This document shows positions 1 through 10,286 of a DNA stretch of 64,000 nucleotides, one piece after another. The stretch lies in assembly GCA_963681505.1 (NCBI GenBank), contig OY811972.1, forward strand, positions 13,943,190-14,007,189, in the 5' to 3' direction. Position 1 is the stretch's first letter. Every line of letters starts with the position of its first letter. The notes under the pieces were generated by a model, which saw only the letters and a program-made list of their open reading frames with translations, made no database searches and was not told where the DNA came from. Position numbers and translations under genes: made by a program. Source of the DNA: Eunapius fragilis. Its lineage: Eukaryota; Porifera; Demospongiae; Spongillida; Spongillidae.

Positions 1-692
1 AAGAATTTGAATCACGCCCACGACACGTGGCTATTATTAAATTAAAAATAGCTAGCTGATGTAATTGGGTATTTTTAACCGAATACCAAATGAGGTACTA
101 TTCGCTTTAGTTAATTGCCCGAACAGTTAGGCGTCTAACAGACCCCCGAAGATAACCTGCGGACGCATCCTGAAGCGATTGGTACACGGCGTGCTTTACA
201 AACGTTCCTGTCGTGAGTTATACTCTCCGGAAGGAAGAAGAAGAAGAATAAGAAGAAGCCGACGGAGGAGAAATTTTAGGTGGGACTGGGTACGGACGAT
301 GGGGACGAGTATTTTTGTTCTCTAAAAGTACACCGTCTTGTGACACAAACACAACGCAGAACTGTTGTCCTTTTTTATATCGCTCGAATGCCACTAAGAG
401 CGAAGTGACCCGATTCTTAAATGTCCCGCTAGACGTGAGTGACGTTTTTTTAATGACATTCATGATACTGTTGGATTCCTATATGGAACCTACTCGCGTA
501 GGTTCCGATTTTTGCCTTGATTTTCGGATAGCATTGCTTGCCCTTATTGCAGTGAAAATACTAGCGTACATTGAGATCAATTTTTAGAATTTTTAACGTC
601 ATTTATTGCAAGATGACTGCCGATGTATGGACGATTTCTCGATATGCTAAACGTTAGTACACTACCGGCCAGCGCTGGAGTATCGTCTGACG
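1..692. other. Window start: non-genic, repeat-derived
   Basis: No supported gene. The stretch from about 150 to 495 is a dispersed repeat described separately. The open frames at 218-463 (-) and 315-587 (+) overlap in opposite directions across a GAA-rich simple tract and resemble no protein family I know, so I treat them as chance frames in the repeat. Confidence 0.6.
150..495 (+). repeat. Dispersed repeat with GAAGAAG tract, copy 1
   Basis: The order of landmarks is 'aagc(g/t)attggt', 'atgttcctgtc(g/c)tgagtta' or a close variant, a GAAGAAG/GACGA-rich tract, then 'tttttttaatgacattcat' near the end. The same order recurs at 22377-22679 and, inverted, at 36249-36560. A short inverted terminal piece is at 41831-41870. 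It carries no recognisable coding sequence. In the copies at 22 kb and 36 kb it is joined to a hairpin MITE; no hairpin partner is visible for this copy. Confidence 0.6.
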
Positions 693-912
693 TTAACCCT
701 GGTGCCAAAAGTGAACCGTAACAGCGGTTAATTGCATACGCCCCCAATTGTAAGTAAACCTTTTATAACCGTAACAGTGGTTAATTTCGTACAATTTTTC
801 TGTGTTTTGTAAGCGGTACAGTTAGCTTCCAGAGTTGATTTGCTTGGCAGTTTTCTCGGTCCGATTAGAGCAAGTACTTGTAATTTAGCTGTAAGAGGTT
901 GGAGTCGGAAAG

Positions 913-1541
913 ATGACCAGTGAAGAGGCTACGGCTTTTGAAGAGGAGGCTGGTGACAAGTACGCAGACCTAATGAACTGTTATTAAACAGCTCTGAAAT
1001 GGACAGTGACAATGACGCATCAGAGGAGGACATGAAGGTGAGGTACACATACCTTATGCCCAAGGAGAGTGACGTTAGTGTTGAGTCAAAACTCTGCTTT
1101 TTGAGAATCAAATTGAAGATATTAGTAAGACATTGCACCAGGTTCGAAAAGAGCTTGGTATAAAAGAAGGAGAAGAATTAGATGATCCCAACATGTTGTT
1201 AAACGCATTTCTGGATCCTGTCTTCTTGGCTTTTTTGTTAAAGGCTGTGAATCGTGCATTCACAGATGGTAAAGAGAAACTCTCGTACTATGACATTGAG
1301 ATTTGCTTGAAGACACTCTTCTGGCTACACTTCTATCGCTGTTCCCCCACTGCCTTTTTTGACAAAAAGGTTAGGAAAGCCTATGGACCTGCCTCTGACC
1401 TAAGTGAAGAAATTCATGAAGGGTATTTCCTATGACACAGAGGGACAACATTATGGTGCTCACTTCAAGTCTACAATGACCATGGACCATGTGTTTGCAG
1501 ATGCCAGTACATCAGCTTGGAAGAACTCTGTTAAATTTAAT
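913..1541 (+). pseudogene. piggyBac transposase, N-terminal fragment (broken)
   Basis: An ATG at 913 opens a short acidic frame. A second acidic stretch in a shifted frame covers about 990-1080 (EED and DSD motifs), and the 1133-1432 frame contains a helical segment with FLDPVFLAFLLKAVNRAF and LSYYDIEICLKTLFWLHFY. An acidic N-terminus followed by such a segment fits the start of the DDE_Tnp_1_7 (piggyBac) transposase. After the stop at 1433-1435 a neighbouring frame stays open (MTMDHVFADAS) up to the retrotransposon at 1547. At least two frameshifts, so not functional. The family call rests mainly on the flanking TTAA/TIR and on the right-hand fragment. Confidence 0.65.
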
Positions 1542-1546
1542 ATGTT

Positions 1547-1761
1547 TGTATAGTGTTTGTGACCTTTGGACTATTCCACCTGCGCATGTCCAAGAGACTG
1601 GCTAAACCTGTTAGACTGGCTAAACCTGTTATTGTGTTATAGTATTTAAGGTAGTGTATTGTACCCATTGTATTCTCTGCTGTGCTATAGTGATTGGCAG
1701 TCCTAACTGACCCTTGGCTAGACGCTGCGCGTTTAGGTCGCGGGTTAAGCCATACACTACA
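1547..1761 (+). repeat. 5' LTR
   Basis: Matches the 3' LTR except for a 2-bp TA insertion next to the TG start and two substitutions in the 'agtatttaagg' versus 'agtaataaagg' stretch. It contains an 18-bp tandem duplication (unit gactggctaaacctgtta). The AATAAA of the 3' LTR is absent here because of those substitutions. Confidence 0.93.
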
Positions 1762-1764
1762 TTT

Positions 1765-1782
1765 TGGCGACAAGGAACTACA
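1765..1782 (+). other. Primer binding site (probable)
   Basis: TGG followed by CGACAAGGAACTACA starts three bases after the 5' LTR, where the minus-strand primer tRNA (3' CCA end) would pair. The tRNA identity is not determined. Confidence 0.6.
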
Positions 1783-1792
1783 AGCTGGTGGC

Positions 1793-2900
1793 ATGGCTTT
1801 ACTGGGCTCGGTGGGGCCATTTGACCGCGAGACGGACGACTGGAAATCATACTGGGGAAGACTGCAGCAGTTCTTTTTGGCGAACGAAATCAGTGATAAA
1901 GTGAAACAGCGCGCCGTTTTTCTGAGCGTGTGTGGCAGTGCCACTTACCAGCTTATACGCAGCTTGGTTGCTCCTGGAAACCCCGCGGATAAGGAGCTCG
2001 ATCGCTGTCCTCGTTAAGCTGGTGGAAGATTTTGTATCGCCGCCTCCGTCAAGCATTGTTCAGCGCTTCCATTTCAACTCTCGCGTACAAAAGGACTCCG
2101 AAACGATTATGCAGTACGTGGCAGAACTGAGGAAGGTCTCGGAGTATTGTGAGTTCGGGACAACGTTGGACAGCATGTTGCGGGACAGGCTGGTGTGTGG
2201 AGTTCGTGATGTTCGCCTGCAGCGCAGGTTATTGACTGAATCTAATTTAACTTTTTCGAAGGCATTGGATCTGGCAGTCGCGGCAGAGTTGGCAGAGAAA
2301 AATGTGAGGGACCTTCAGAACACGCAGACCCATACAGCTACCCAAGACCAAGTCCACGCTGTTGACAAAGAAGTAAATGGAATTGCTTGCCACTGTTGTG
2401 GGGGTTGCCATATGGCCCCCATATGTAAATTTAAGACGGCGGTCTGTCACAGTTGTGGCAAGGTGGGACATTTAGCTCGAGTGTGTCGGAGCAAGGCGGC
2501 TGATACCCTCAAGCAAAGGCGAGGAAATCCGAAACAACAAGCGGTGTCTACAGGTATTCATCAGATCCCGGAAGGAGTGCCCAAGCCCTTGGCAGAGGAT
2601 AGCCCAGAGTCCGACGATGGGGAGGAGCGAGCGTATACCCTCTTTGCCCTGGGTAGTCCCCCGGGGGCCCCATTGAAAGTTAAAATTCTTGTAAACGGTG
2701 CTCTACTGGAGATGGAGATTGATACCGGTGCGGCTCTGTCCATCATAGGGGAAGCCACCTACAAGCAATTGTGGGTCAAAGACAAAACACTGCGGTTGTC
2801 ACATACATCTACCGTGTTGAGGACCTATACTGGTGAGAAGCTGATTATTTTGGGACGAATTTCAGTGAGGGCGTGTTACAAGGGCAAGCAGCACAATTGA
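1793..2900 (+). pseudogene. gag-protease region of the gypsy element (frameshifted)
   Basis: The ATG at 1793 opens a gag-like N-terminus (FDRETDDWKSYWGRLQQFF) that ends at 2017. The frame shifts near 2000-2012 into a second frame that continues the capsid-like helices, then a zinc knuckle CHSCGKVGHLARVC preceded by a damaged CHCCGGC motif, then a retropepsin-type protease with DTGAA (about 2719-2733). This second frame ends at 2900, and the protease C-terminus continues in the next frame after a shift near 2880. Particle protein and protease of the retroelement; inactive as it stands. Confidence 0.88.
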
Positions 2901-4342
2901 GCCTACTTGTGGTGGAAGGAGATGGACCATCGTTGATGGGTCGAGACTGGTTGTGCAAGTTGAAACCAGACCTTTCCGTCTTCAGAACTATTGCCAGAAG
3001 TGGGTTACAGGAAGTACTAGACAAGCATGCTTCTCTGTTCAAAGAGGAACTAGGCCTTGTAAAGGGGCTCACTGTTAAGTTCCGGGTGGATTCAAATGTG
3101 CGCCCTATATTTTGCAAGCATCGTACAGTGCCATATGGTCTAAGAGGAAGGGTGGAAGAGGAGCTGAATAGACTGGTGGCATGTGGAGTCCTAGAACCTA
3201 TTCCGTTCTTGGACTGGGCAGCTCCTGTAGTTCCAATTGTCAAGCAAGATGAACGAATCAGGATTTGTGGAGATTTCAAGTTGACAATTAATCAAGTGGC
3301 ACATGTAGAGACCTACCCTCTACCTCGTATTGAAGATTTACTGGCCTCTTTGGGGAAAGGAAAATTGTTTTCCAAACTTGACCTGGCAGATGCTTACTTA
3401 CAGTTAGCCTTAGAAGAGGACTCAAAGAAGTATGTCACTATTTCAACACACAAGGGCCTCTACCATTTTAATAGGCTTCCGTTTGGTGTCGCCTCTGCAC
3501 CTGCCATCTTCCAGCGGACCATAGAGAGTCTGTTACAGGGCATCTCCAATATCAGTGTGTACATAGATGATATCCTGGTTTCAGGATCCTCAGAAATGGA
3601 ACATTTGCAGACTCTGGAGCAAGTCATGACAAGATTGCAACAGGCAGGGATGCGATTGAAGAAATCAAAGTGCGCCTTTTTGATGAATTCGGTGGAATAC
3701 GTGGGCCACTGCATCTCAGCTGACGGTATCCGCCCATCTCCAGAAAGGAAGCGAGCAGTGATAGAGGCTCCAGCCCCTCAAAATTTAGAACAATTGAGAT
3801 CGTTTTTGGGTTTAGTTAATTATTATGGCAAGTTTCTGCCTAATCTTGCTAATACCCTTTCTCCGTTGTACAGGTTGCTGCAAAAGAATGTTGCTTGGAG
3901 TTGGGGTGATGATCATAAAAGAGCCTTCCAGACTGCTAAGTCCCAGCTGACTTCAGCAGACCTTCTGATGCATTTTGATCCTGATAAAAAACTGATCCTG
4001 TCCTGTGATGCTTCTCCCTATGGTGTGGGAGCTGTGTTGGCCCATGAATTGGAAGATGGGTCAGACAGACCGATTGCCTATGCTTCCCGCACATTGGCAC
4101 CTGCTGAGAGAAAATACCCACAGATTGAAAAGGAAGGGTTGGCAGTAGTCTTTGGAGTAAAGAAGTTCCATCACTATTTGTTGGGTAGGACCTTTACAGT
4201 GTATTCTGACCATAAGTCGCTGCAGTTTTATTTTAGTGAGAAACGTCCTGTTCCTGCCATGGCTTCATCACGAATTCAGAGGTGGGCACTAACTTTAGGT
4301 GCGTACAGCTACCAGATTAAGTTCAGGCCTGGGAAGGAATAA
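2873..4342 (+). pseudogene. Reverse transcriptase-RNase H of the gypsy element
   Basis: After the protease end (GRDWL) comes a complete RT core: SKLDLADAYLQL, LPFGVASAPAIFQ and the catalytic YIDDIL, then the connection (FLGLVNYYGKFLPN). RNase H follows with SCDASPYGVGAV and YSDHKSLQ. The frame is cut by a TAA at 4340-4342 exactly where such proteins continue into the G-x-x-NAD-x-LSRLP motif, and the same frame is open again from the next codon, so this is a simple nonsense mutation. Catalytic residues of RT appear intact. Confidence 0.93.
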
Positions 4343-5774
4343 GGAAATGCAGATTGCCTCAGTCGGCTACCCCTAGCTGAGGCGCCAAGTGATGTTCCAG
4401 TGCCAAGTGATTTGATTTTGATGATGGGCGCTCTGGCTGATCAGGAGTCCCCTGTGACATTAACTAACATCAAAGCATGGACAGGGAAGGACCCTCTGCT
4501 CTCCCACGTCAGACACATGATCCTGCATGGTTGGCGAGAGGATTCATCCTTTGCAGAAAAGTTGCAACCATTTACTCGACGTAAAGATGAGCTAAGTGTG
4601 CAGGATGAATGCATTTTATGGGGACATCGTGTTGTAATACCGCCAGCTGGGGTGGAGGCAGTAATTCGGGTGTTACATGATGCACATCCAGGTATACATC
4701 GAATGAAAGCATTGGCTCGGAGTATGGTGTGGTGGCCTGGAATTGATGCAGATTTGGAGACAAAAGTTAAGCAATTTTGCAGCATGTCAGGCCAATAGAA
4801 AGTCACCTCCAGAAGCACCACTGCACCCTTGGGAGTGGCCATCCAAGCCTTGGTCACGCCTTCATGTAGACTTTGCCGGTCCGTTCATGGGTAGGACTTT
4901 CTTAATCCTGGTTGATGCACACTCTAAATGGCTTGAGGTAGTACCAGTGTCAACACCATCCTCCCAGCAGGCTATCAAAGCTCTCAGGCACATCTTTTCT
5001 ACTCATGGGCTACCTGAAGTGTTGGTCACTGATAATGGTTCTGCCTTTACAAGTATGGATTTTGCTACCTTCGTTAAAAGGAATGGGTTTAGACATATCA
5101 GGTGTGCTCCCTACCATCCAGCCAGTAATGGTCTAGCCAAACGGGCAGTGCAAACGTTCAAGGAAGCCATGAAGAAGATGGTTACAGGGGGGGATTTGGA
5201 TACTCACCTATCTCAATTCCTTTTCCAATACAGATTAACTCCTCACTCTACTACAGGTCATTCTCCGGCAGAACTGTTGTTTGGTCGTAAGCCAAGATCA
5301 CACCTTGATTTCCTGTTCCCAGAGGTGGGAGTCAGAGTCCGGAAAGAGCAAGAACACCAGAAGAAGTGGCATGATGAGCACGCTAAGACTCGTACGTTCA
5401 GAACTGGTGACCTGGTGTATGCTCGCAACTTCAATGGCAATGGTCCTAAATGGATATCAGGGAAGGTGGTTGTGATGACAGGTCCAGTGTCCATGATCAT
5501 TATTCTTAGTGATGGTCAGCAAGTGCGATGTCATATTGATCATGTACGTGCTCGTGTTTGTGAAGAAGTGGTACCTGTTACATCTGAGGATGAGGTGTTC
5601 CCAAGGGGGACACTAGACACTTCAGAGGTTGTTCCAGCTGAACCTGATCCACAGGCTCTACCAGAACCAGTTCCTGATGCCCCAGCAGAACCCACTATGA
5701 AACCAACAGAAGCTCCTGAACCAGTTGTACTCAGACGTTCTACTCGTGTACATCTTCCACCCGATCGTCTCTGA
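4343..5774 (+). pseudogene. Integrase of the gypsy element, frameshifted and with catalytic E changed to K
   Basis: The N-terminal H2C2 zinc module (HPGIHRMKALARSMVWWPGID) is in the 4400-4798 frame. A one-base shift between its two cysteines (about 4780) moves the rest to the 4743-5774 frame. The core shows the first aspartate in LHVDFAGPF and the second in VTDNGSAF, but the third acidic residue, normally NGLAERAVQTFK, reads NGLAKRAVQTFK (codon AAA instead of GAA). The proline-rich tail ends RRSTRVHLPPDRL, typical of Mag-like integrase C-termini. Strand transfer should be abolished even if the frameshift were ignored. Confidence 0.92.
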
Positions 5775-5784
5775 AGTTGGAACT

Positions 5785-5797
5785 AAAGGGGGAGGAG
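5785..5797 (+). other. Polypurine tract
   Basis: AAAGGGGGAGGAG immediately before the TG of the 3' LTR, the expected plus-strand primer of an LTR retroelement. Confidence 0.85.
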
Positions 5798-6010
5798 TGT
5801 AGTGTTTGTGACCTTTGGACTATTCCACCTGCGCATGTCCAAGAGACTGGCTAAACCTGTTAGACTGGCTAAACCTGTTATTGTGTTATAGTAATAAAGG
5901 TAGTGTATTGTACCCATTGTATTCTCTGCTGTGCTATAGTGATTGGCAGTCCTAACTGACCCTTGGCTAGACGCTGCGCGTTTAGGTCGCGGGTTAAGCC
6001 ATACACTACA
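5798..6010 (+). repeat. 3' LTR
   Basis: Begins TGTAGTG, ends CACTACA, followed by the target duplication ATGTT at 6011-6015. It contains AATAAA at 5893-5898, a likely polyadenylation signal. Confidence 0.93.
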
Positions 6011-6430
6011 ATGTTGTTCAACCCTTCTACCCTTTGTTCACTAGATGACGATCACCTTCACCTGCGTGCAAAACGCAATGCAGCTTTAGGAAAACACAAC
6101 CCACATAAGGGGTATGGGCCAGACCAGCATGTGTGCACCTCTGTAGGAACTAATTGCATTCTAGCTGCACAGGTGGAAAGTAAATCCACAGGGCTGAATG
6201 CATGCATGCTGGATACTATTACACATGGCTCTAAAGATAACACTGTTAACCATGACATAACTTTGGATAGAGGCTATAGCTCAATTGATAATGTTAAAAG
6301 ATGTGCAATGGTTGGACTGCGACACACAGGTACAGTTAAGTGTAATGCTGGGCCATTTACGAATAAGCAGCCACCAAGTCTTAATGGACGCCCAATGAAA
6401 CAGCAATATAACTTGATAACGGTGTTATAG
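6011..6430 (+). pseudogene. piggyBac transposase, C-terminal fragment
   Basis: Open in frame through the ATGTT target duplication and in the same frame as the last open stretch of the left fragment (up to 1546), so both belonged to one reading frame before the retroelement inserted. It contains LTLDRGYSSIDNVK followed by VGLRHTGTVKCNAGPF. This matches the piggyBac pattern of a catalytic D at the start of the 'DN-F-S' block followed by the G-GTV(R/K) block. It ends at a TAG (6428-6430). The piggyBac element continues non-coding to 6689. Confidence 0.7.
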
Positions 6431-6732
6431 GCATCAATATAAGCAATCTTGAAGCAACCGCAATAGCGGTTGTTTTGACCGTTAGCCGGTAGTGCAGAAT
6501 GTCCGTACTTCTCAATCACGTAACTTGATAGCCATTCCTAGTCTAGCATCAGTATATCGGTTCACTAGGAACCAATAGGCTGTAGTACGAAGTTCATATA
6601 AAACTTCACAATGCATTTAAACAATGCAGGTGTAGCAGTTCAATATAAAAATAAACCAAATTTACGGTTAATAAATTTCGGCACCGGGGTTAATGTGTTT
6701 TGTTATAAGCCTACTGTTGGATTGCCGCCACG

Positions 6733-7122
6733 TTACGTGGGGCAATGATCTTTAATCACTGAGGGCAACTGCTGGACATGATCGGCCCCTTGTTCTCCAA
6801 GGAGGCCAAATTCAACATGCCATTCCTTTGCCCAAGGAACTATAAGGTCCTCCAATAGATGCATTTTGGGTGGTATGGAGGAATCGGGGAAAGAAGCTCT
6901 AAAGTTTTCCATGAACTGTGGTATTGCTGTTTCAGTTGGTAAAATTAATCGAGTTGTAATTTGTGTCATACTGTACCTAGTTCCTTGCACTGTGCTTCTG
7001 TGATGAAGTTCATGTATACAATGACACTGGCTAAGCAGGGATAGTGTTTTAGTGAACTTTGTGCATACTTCTGTAACAGAAGCAATCAGTGTGGGACACA
7101 TTACTGTGTCAACTTCAATCAT
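6733..7122 (-). pseudogene. RAG1-N-like transposon (N-RAG-TP type) C-terminal fragment, copy 1
   Basis: The minus-strand frame carries the block PKMHLLED...GLLGEQGA, shared with the minus-strand fragment at 47851-48293 and with the plus-strand element at 62950-63130. Only this C-terminal block and its upstream neighbour (TEVCTKFTKTLSLL) remain. It lies at the left boundary of duplicated segment A. Linking this block to RAG1-N elements rests on the element at 61797-63130, where both occur together. Confidence 0.5.
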
Positions 7123-7173
7123 ACAGTTGCACAGTTTAGTAATGTTTGATGGCTATTAGAAATAGGATTCACG

Positions 7174-7244
7174 AAAGCACATTTAATTCAACTTGATAAC
7201 CTCCATGTGTACCTGTAACACCTTGTGTATATGATTACCAACAA
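7174..7244. other. 71-bp segment inverted relative to copy B
   Basis: Between identical flanks ('attcacg' on the left, 'tggcaccacc' on the right) this 71-bp block is the reverse complement of 48295-48365 with few mismatches: a clean microinversion between the two copies. Confidence 0.85.
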
Positions 7245-7380
7245 TGGCACCACCAAAGTATTGTTGCCTGCATGTGTACATGAAGGGATTGTAGAGCTGC
7301 ATCCAAACCTTTCACAAATAGTCCATCATGGATGCTGAAGCCATTCTGAACTACTTTGGTGATAGCCACAATCTCGTCAT

Positions 7381-7382
<2 letters not shown>

Positions 7383-7455
<73 letters not shown>
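7383..7455 (+). repeat. (TG)n microsatellite
   Basis: Uninterrupted TG dinucleotides, about 36 units. The homologous (TG)n in copy B at 48506-48597 is longer. Histidine/threonine-rich open frames here are artefacts of the repeat. Confidence 0.97.
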
Positions 7456-7460
<5 letters not shown>

Positions 7461-10241
7461 ATGTAATGCATATATGTAAAACAACTCAGCAGTTACCAAT
7501 TTCTTCACTGATTGTCTCATTTCATCAGTGTGCTGAAGGAGGTTTTCCAGGATGGTATATGCCTCACCAAATGCCATAAGTGACCTGTTCCTCTGCAGCT
7601 GATAGCACTCTGGGCCTGTTTTTGCTTAGCTTGTGCAGCTTGCAGCTTTTTCAGCTCATTGGAAAAACGAGTGAAGCTAGACTGATGTGCTACTTCCTGC
7701 ATGGTTTGTCAGGGCCAACTGAAAGACAAGCATCCTCAAACAGTTCATATATATCTTTGTGAAGATGCCTCGAGTGATGTGGAGTCCAGGTAGGTATACC
7801 TAGTACATGTAAATGAAAATAAACTTGTAGTCATATATGATAGTTAAAGTGCTGTACAGGTATGCCTGTGATAGGGGAACGTCAAGAATGCCATCAGCCA
7901 CGCAATTGTAGTAGTCCTTGACTTTTTTCCTATATCGCCGCTGCTGCCATGACATTGTTGCAGTTGTGCATTGGTATGACCGCCTTGATTTCTTATCCCT
8001 AGGTGCCACAAGCACTCGACAACACACCGTGCATCGCTCCTGAACTTTGTTTATGTGCATGGTGTTGCTGCATTCAAACCGCACCTATTTTAATGCACAC
8101 TCCGCGTAAGGTGCTAACACAAAACTGTGGCTTGTTATTATTGTTGTAAAATATGCCTTTTGATCTGTCTTGTTTATGTTTATTACTCGCTGGCCTTCGA
8201 AATATTGTCGCCGTCTTTGCTACGCACAATAAAAGTACCCCCTCTTAGATACCGTCTCCATTACACGGGCGCATAAAAAGGATGCGAGGCTATGAGAGTA
8301 ATATTGTAGGTCGTTGCGCGTAGGTAATAATTGTATTAACACGGTGGTAGGGTGTATGAAAGAACGAATGATTGCAAAGAGATGATATGACAAAAGCATA
8401 AAATGTGAGTTGCAAAATGTACGATTTATAATGAGCTCTTTGAACAATCATGACGTCAGCGATTATCTTTATCGTACTACCAGTTTTAATACGGCTTCAG
8501 GTGGGAGGCTGAACACTAGAAATGTCGTCCGATCGCAAGGTGAGTTCTTAGATGAATCAGTCAGTTCTTAGATGAGTCATTGATGTATAAGGAAGGGAGG
8601 ATAACTAGTTTAGGAGCACACTATAAACTCCTCAAGCGCCCTGACCAACTAAAAAAACAAAATTATATATAAATAAGATGGCGTGCTGTATGGAATCCAT
8701 GCCCCCCCCCTCCCCACAAATATCTCACATGCATGGTTTCGGTTGGCCACTCGTAGTTACTGAGATGGGCACATATGAAGCCAAGCACGCGGCAATATTA
8801 AGTTCTCAGAGCATATGCAGAGATTATAGGCCTAATACATGTAGGCGTAGACATGCAAGGGGTAACTGGTTATAAGAACGGTACGGCAATAATCACGGTG
8901 CGGCTTTGCTACGGCTTTGGCGGCACCAAACTTTCGATCCCAAAATAAGGGCGTATCCAACTATGTGGGTGTGTCTGACTGTTATTGTTTAAAGTGACCA
9001 GTTATAAGCCCCTCCCTTCCCATCGGAAAAATAAAGAGACTCGTGTGTTTGTAAACTAGCGTACCCCGTAGCTTTTCAACATTCAGAAAGCGGTAATCCT
9101 AAATGATTTTGAAAAAAGGTACTCTACTCAAAAACAGTCACGGTTACGGAGACACGCACTTTACAAAAGTACATAAAATGAACGCAACCCGCTTACATTT
9201 AGCTATAAATTATTCCCGTTCTTATAAGCGTCGCGTTCATTCGTGATACCTCCTTCAAGCTACCTATGACCCTCTATTAAATTGTCCACGACTGAATGAG
9301 CGCTCCCTTTTGGACGTGTGCGTTCATTGTCCAAAATCGTCGATTCCGCGCACATGCGTTGCGCGGAAGGGCTAGCTGGATGCGCGACCTATACTTACCC
9401 AGTTAAGTCCCTTGTGTACGCCTATGCCAACTCAAGGTTGTGTTCATGCGACAAATTTAATTCGGCTTGTGCAACATTTTAGACTTGTCTATCCACCCCC
9501 TCCCCCCTGCACATGGTTGCTGCCGAGCATACAACATACAGTGCAGGTCATAATTCTGTCTAATGCAAACATGGATAAAATGCAAATCCGGCTGCATAGG
9601 TTTTTAATTAGCGCTAAGATGGTGGACTCAGGCAATGACACATCTGCAGTCAAAAAAATCTTTGTATACGAGAATTTAGCTGTATCAACTATTTATGCAT
9701 GGCCCTATATAGCCGGATGGTTGAACATCAGTTGTAAACACTTTACCTCCCACCTATAAGAAATGGATGGCTGCATACAGTATGTGCATGCATTAGACTT
9801 CCACCACATTCCTTGGAAGCAGCTGGCAAATAATGGCAACAGACAAGTTCATCATTTTTAATAATGAAGGTTTTGTAAAAGTATTTAGGCAGTCCCTGGC
9901 TGTATAGCGTCCCGATTCTAAATCATGACTGTTTTCGTGTCTAACCAATTCAGACAATTAGCAACGCAATACAACCAATACCCTGGGGGTCAGCACTCTT
10001 CTTTGGATGGCAATGACCCTGGGATTAGCGCTCTCGCTTGGGTGACTTGAGGAAGCTGTGTTATCAATCCTGCATGTTTTCCGTGTACGTTTGCATTGTT
10101 GCCAACATAAATGTATGCTCACCCCAAGAAATGTTATTATGTAATGACTCGATGCCATTAAACAAGTGTATTGTGTAGTAATATGGCTAAAGCCAATATT
10201 CCAGCACGGGTTCAACAACTACATGTGATTTATCAATATGC
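7456..10241. promoter_or_regulatory. 5' flank of gene A, shared with gene B
   Basis: No gene recognised. About 8450-10241 is conserved, colinear with 50024-52723 and lies directly upstream of both first exons. It may hold the promoter and any 5' untranslated exons, but I see no clear core promoter motif. Short open frames here (for example 9412-9759) are not preserved between the two copies, which argues against coding. Confidence 0.45.
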
Positions 10242-10286
10242 ATGGCATCTCAGTTTTTAGCTGTCAATGTACAGCTCGCAGATTGT
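10242..10286 (+). CDS. Gene A exon 1 (start exon, tentative)
   Basis: ATG GCA TCT CAG opens 15 codons ending before GTATAG. The homologous exon in gene B (52724-52768) has the same ATG, length and phase with one residue changed (MASQFLA versus MASQFLS). The following intron is only 56 bp. The donor is imperfect (gtatag/gtagag), so a different upstream start remains possible. Confidence 0.5.

Larger units (their letters stand above)
1547..6010 (+). mobile_element. Ty3/gypsy (Metaviridae, Mag-like) LTR retrotransposon, full length but defective
   Basis: Two LTRs (215 and 213 bp, each TG...CA) flank gag-protease-RT-RNase H-integrase in the order of Ty3/gypsy elements. The insertion is bracketed by a 5-bp target duplication ATGTT (1542-1546 and 6011-6015). 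A primer-binding-site-like TGGCGACAAGG lies just inside the 5' LTR (1765) and a polypurine tract (5785-5797) abuts the 3' LTR. The RT and RNase H motifs (SCDASPYGVGAVLAH, YSDHKSLQ) suggest the Mag/SURL lineage. Three frameshifts, one nonsense codon and a changed integrase catalytic residue make it non-autonomous. No envelope frame is present. Confidence 0.93.
693..6693 (+). mobile_element. piggyBac-family DNA transposon (decayed), split by an LTR retrotransposon
   Basis: The ends are a TTAA at 693-696 followed by CCCTGGTGCC, and the inverse GGCACCGGGG followed by TTAA at 6690-6693. TTAA target duplication with TIRs starting CCC is the hallmark of piggyBac elements. The element itself is 697-6689. 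Subterminal 'ccgtaacagcggttaa' and 'ccgtaacagtggttaa' motifs repeat at the left end. Without the nested retrotransposon it is about 1.5 kb, shorter than a typical autonomous piggyBac (about 2.5 kb), so it probably has internal deletions. It encodes a broken transposase (913-1541 and 6011-6430). Confidence 0.8.

Noticed and set aside
2873..4342. Possibility that the retroelement is a complete retrovirus with an envelope gene
   Set aside because: The integrase frame ends 11 bases before the polypurine tract; there is no room for an envelope frame.
7235..7577. Histidine/threonine- or cysteine/valine-rich open frames
   Set aside because: They are translations of the TG/CA microsatellite in different frames; the same happens at 48409-48656.
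9412..9759. 115-codon frame upstream of gene A as a possible first exon
   Set aside because: The homologous stretch in copy B has different frames and lost the start codon, so it is not conserved as coding.
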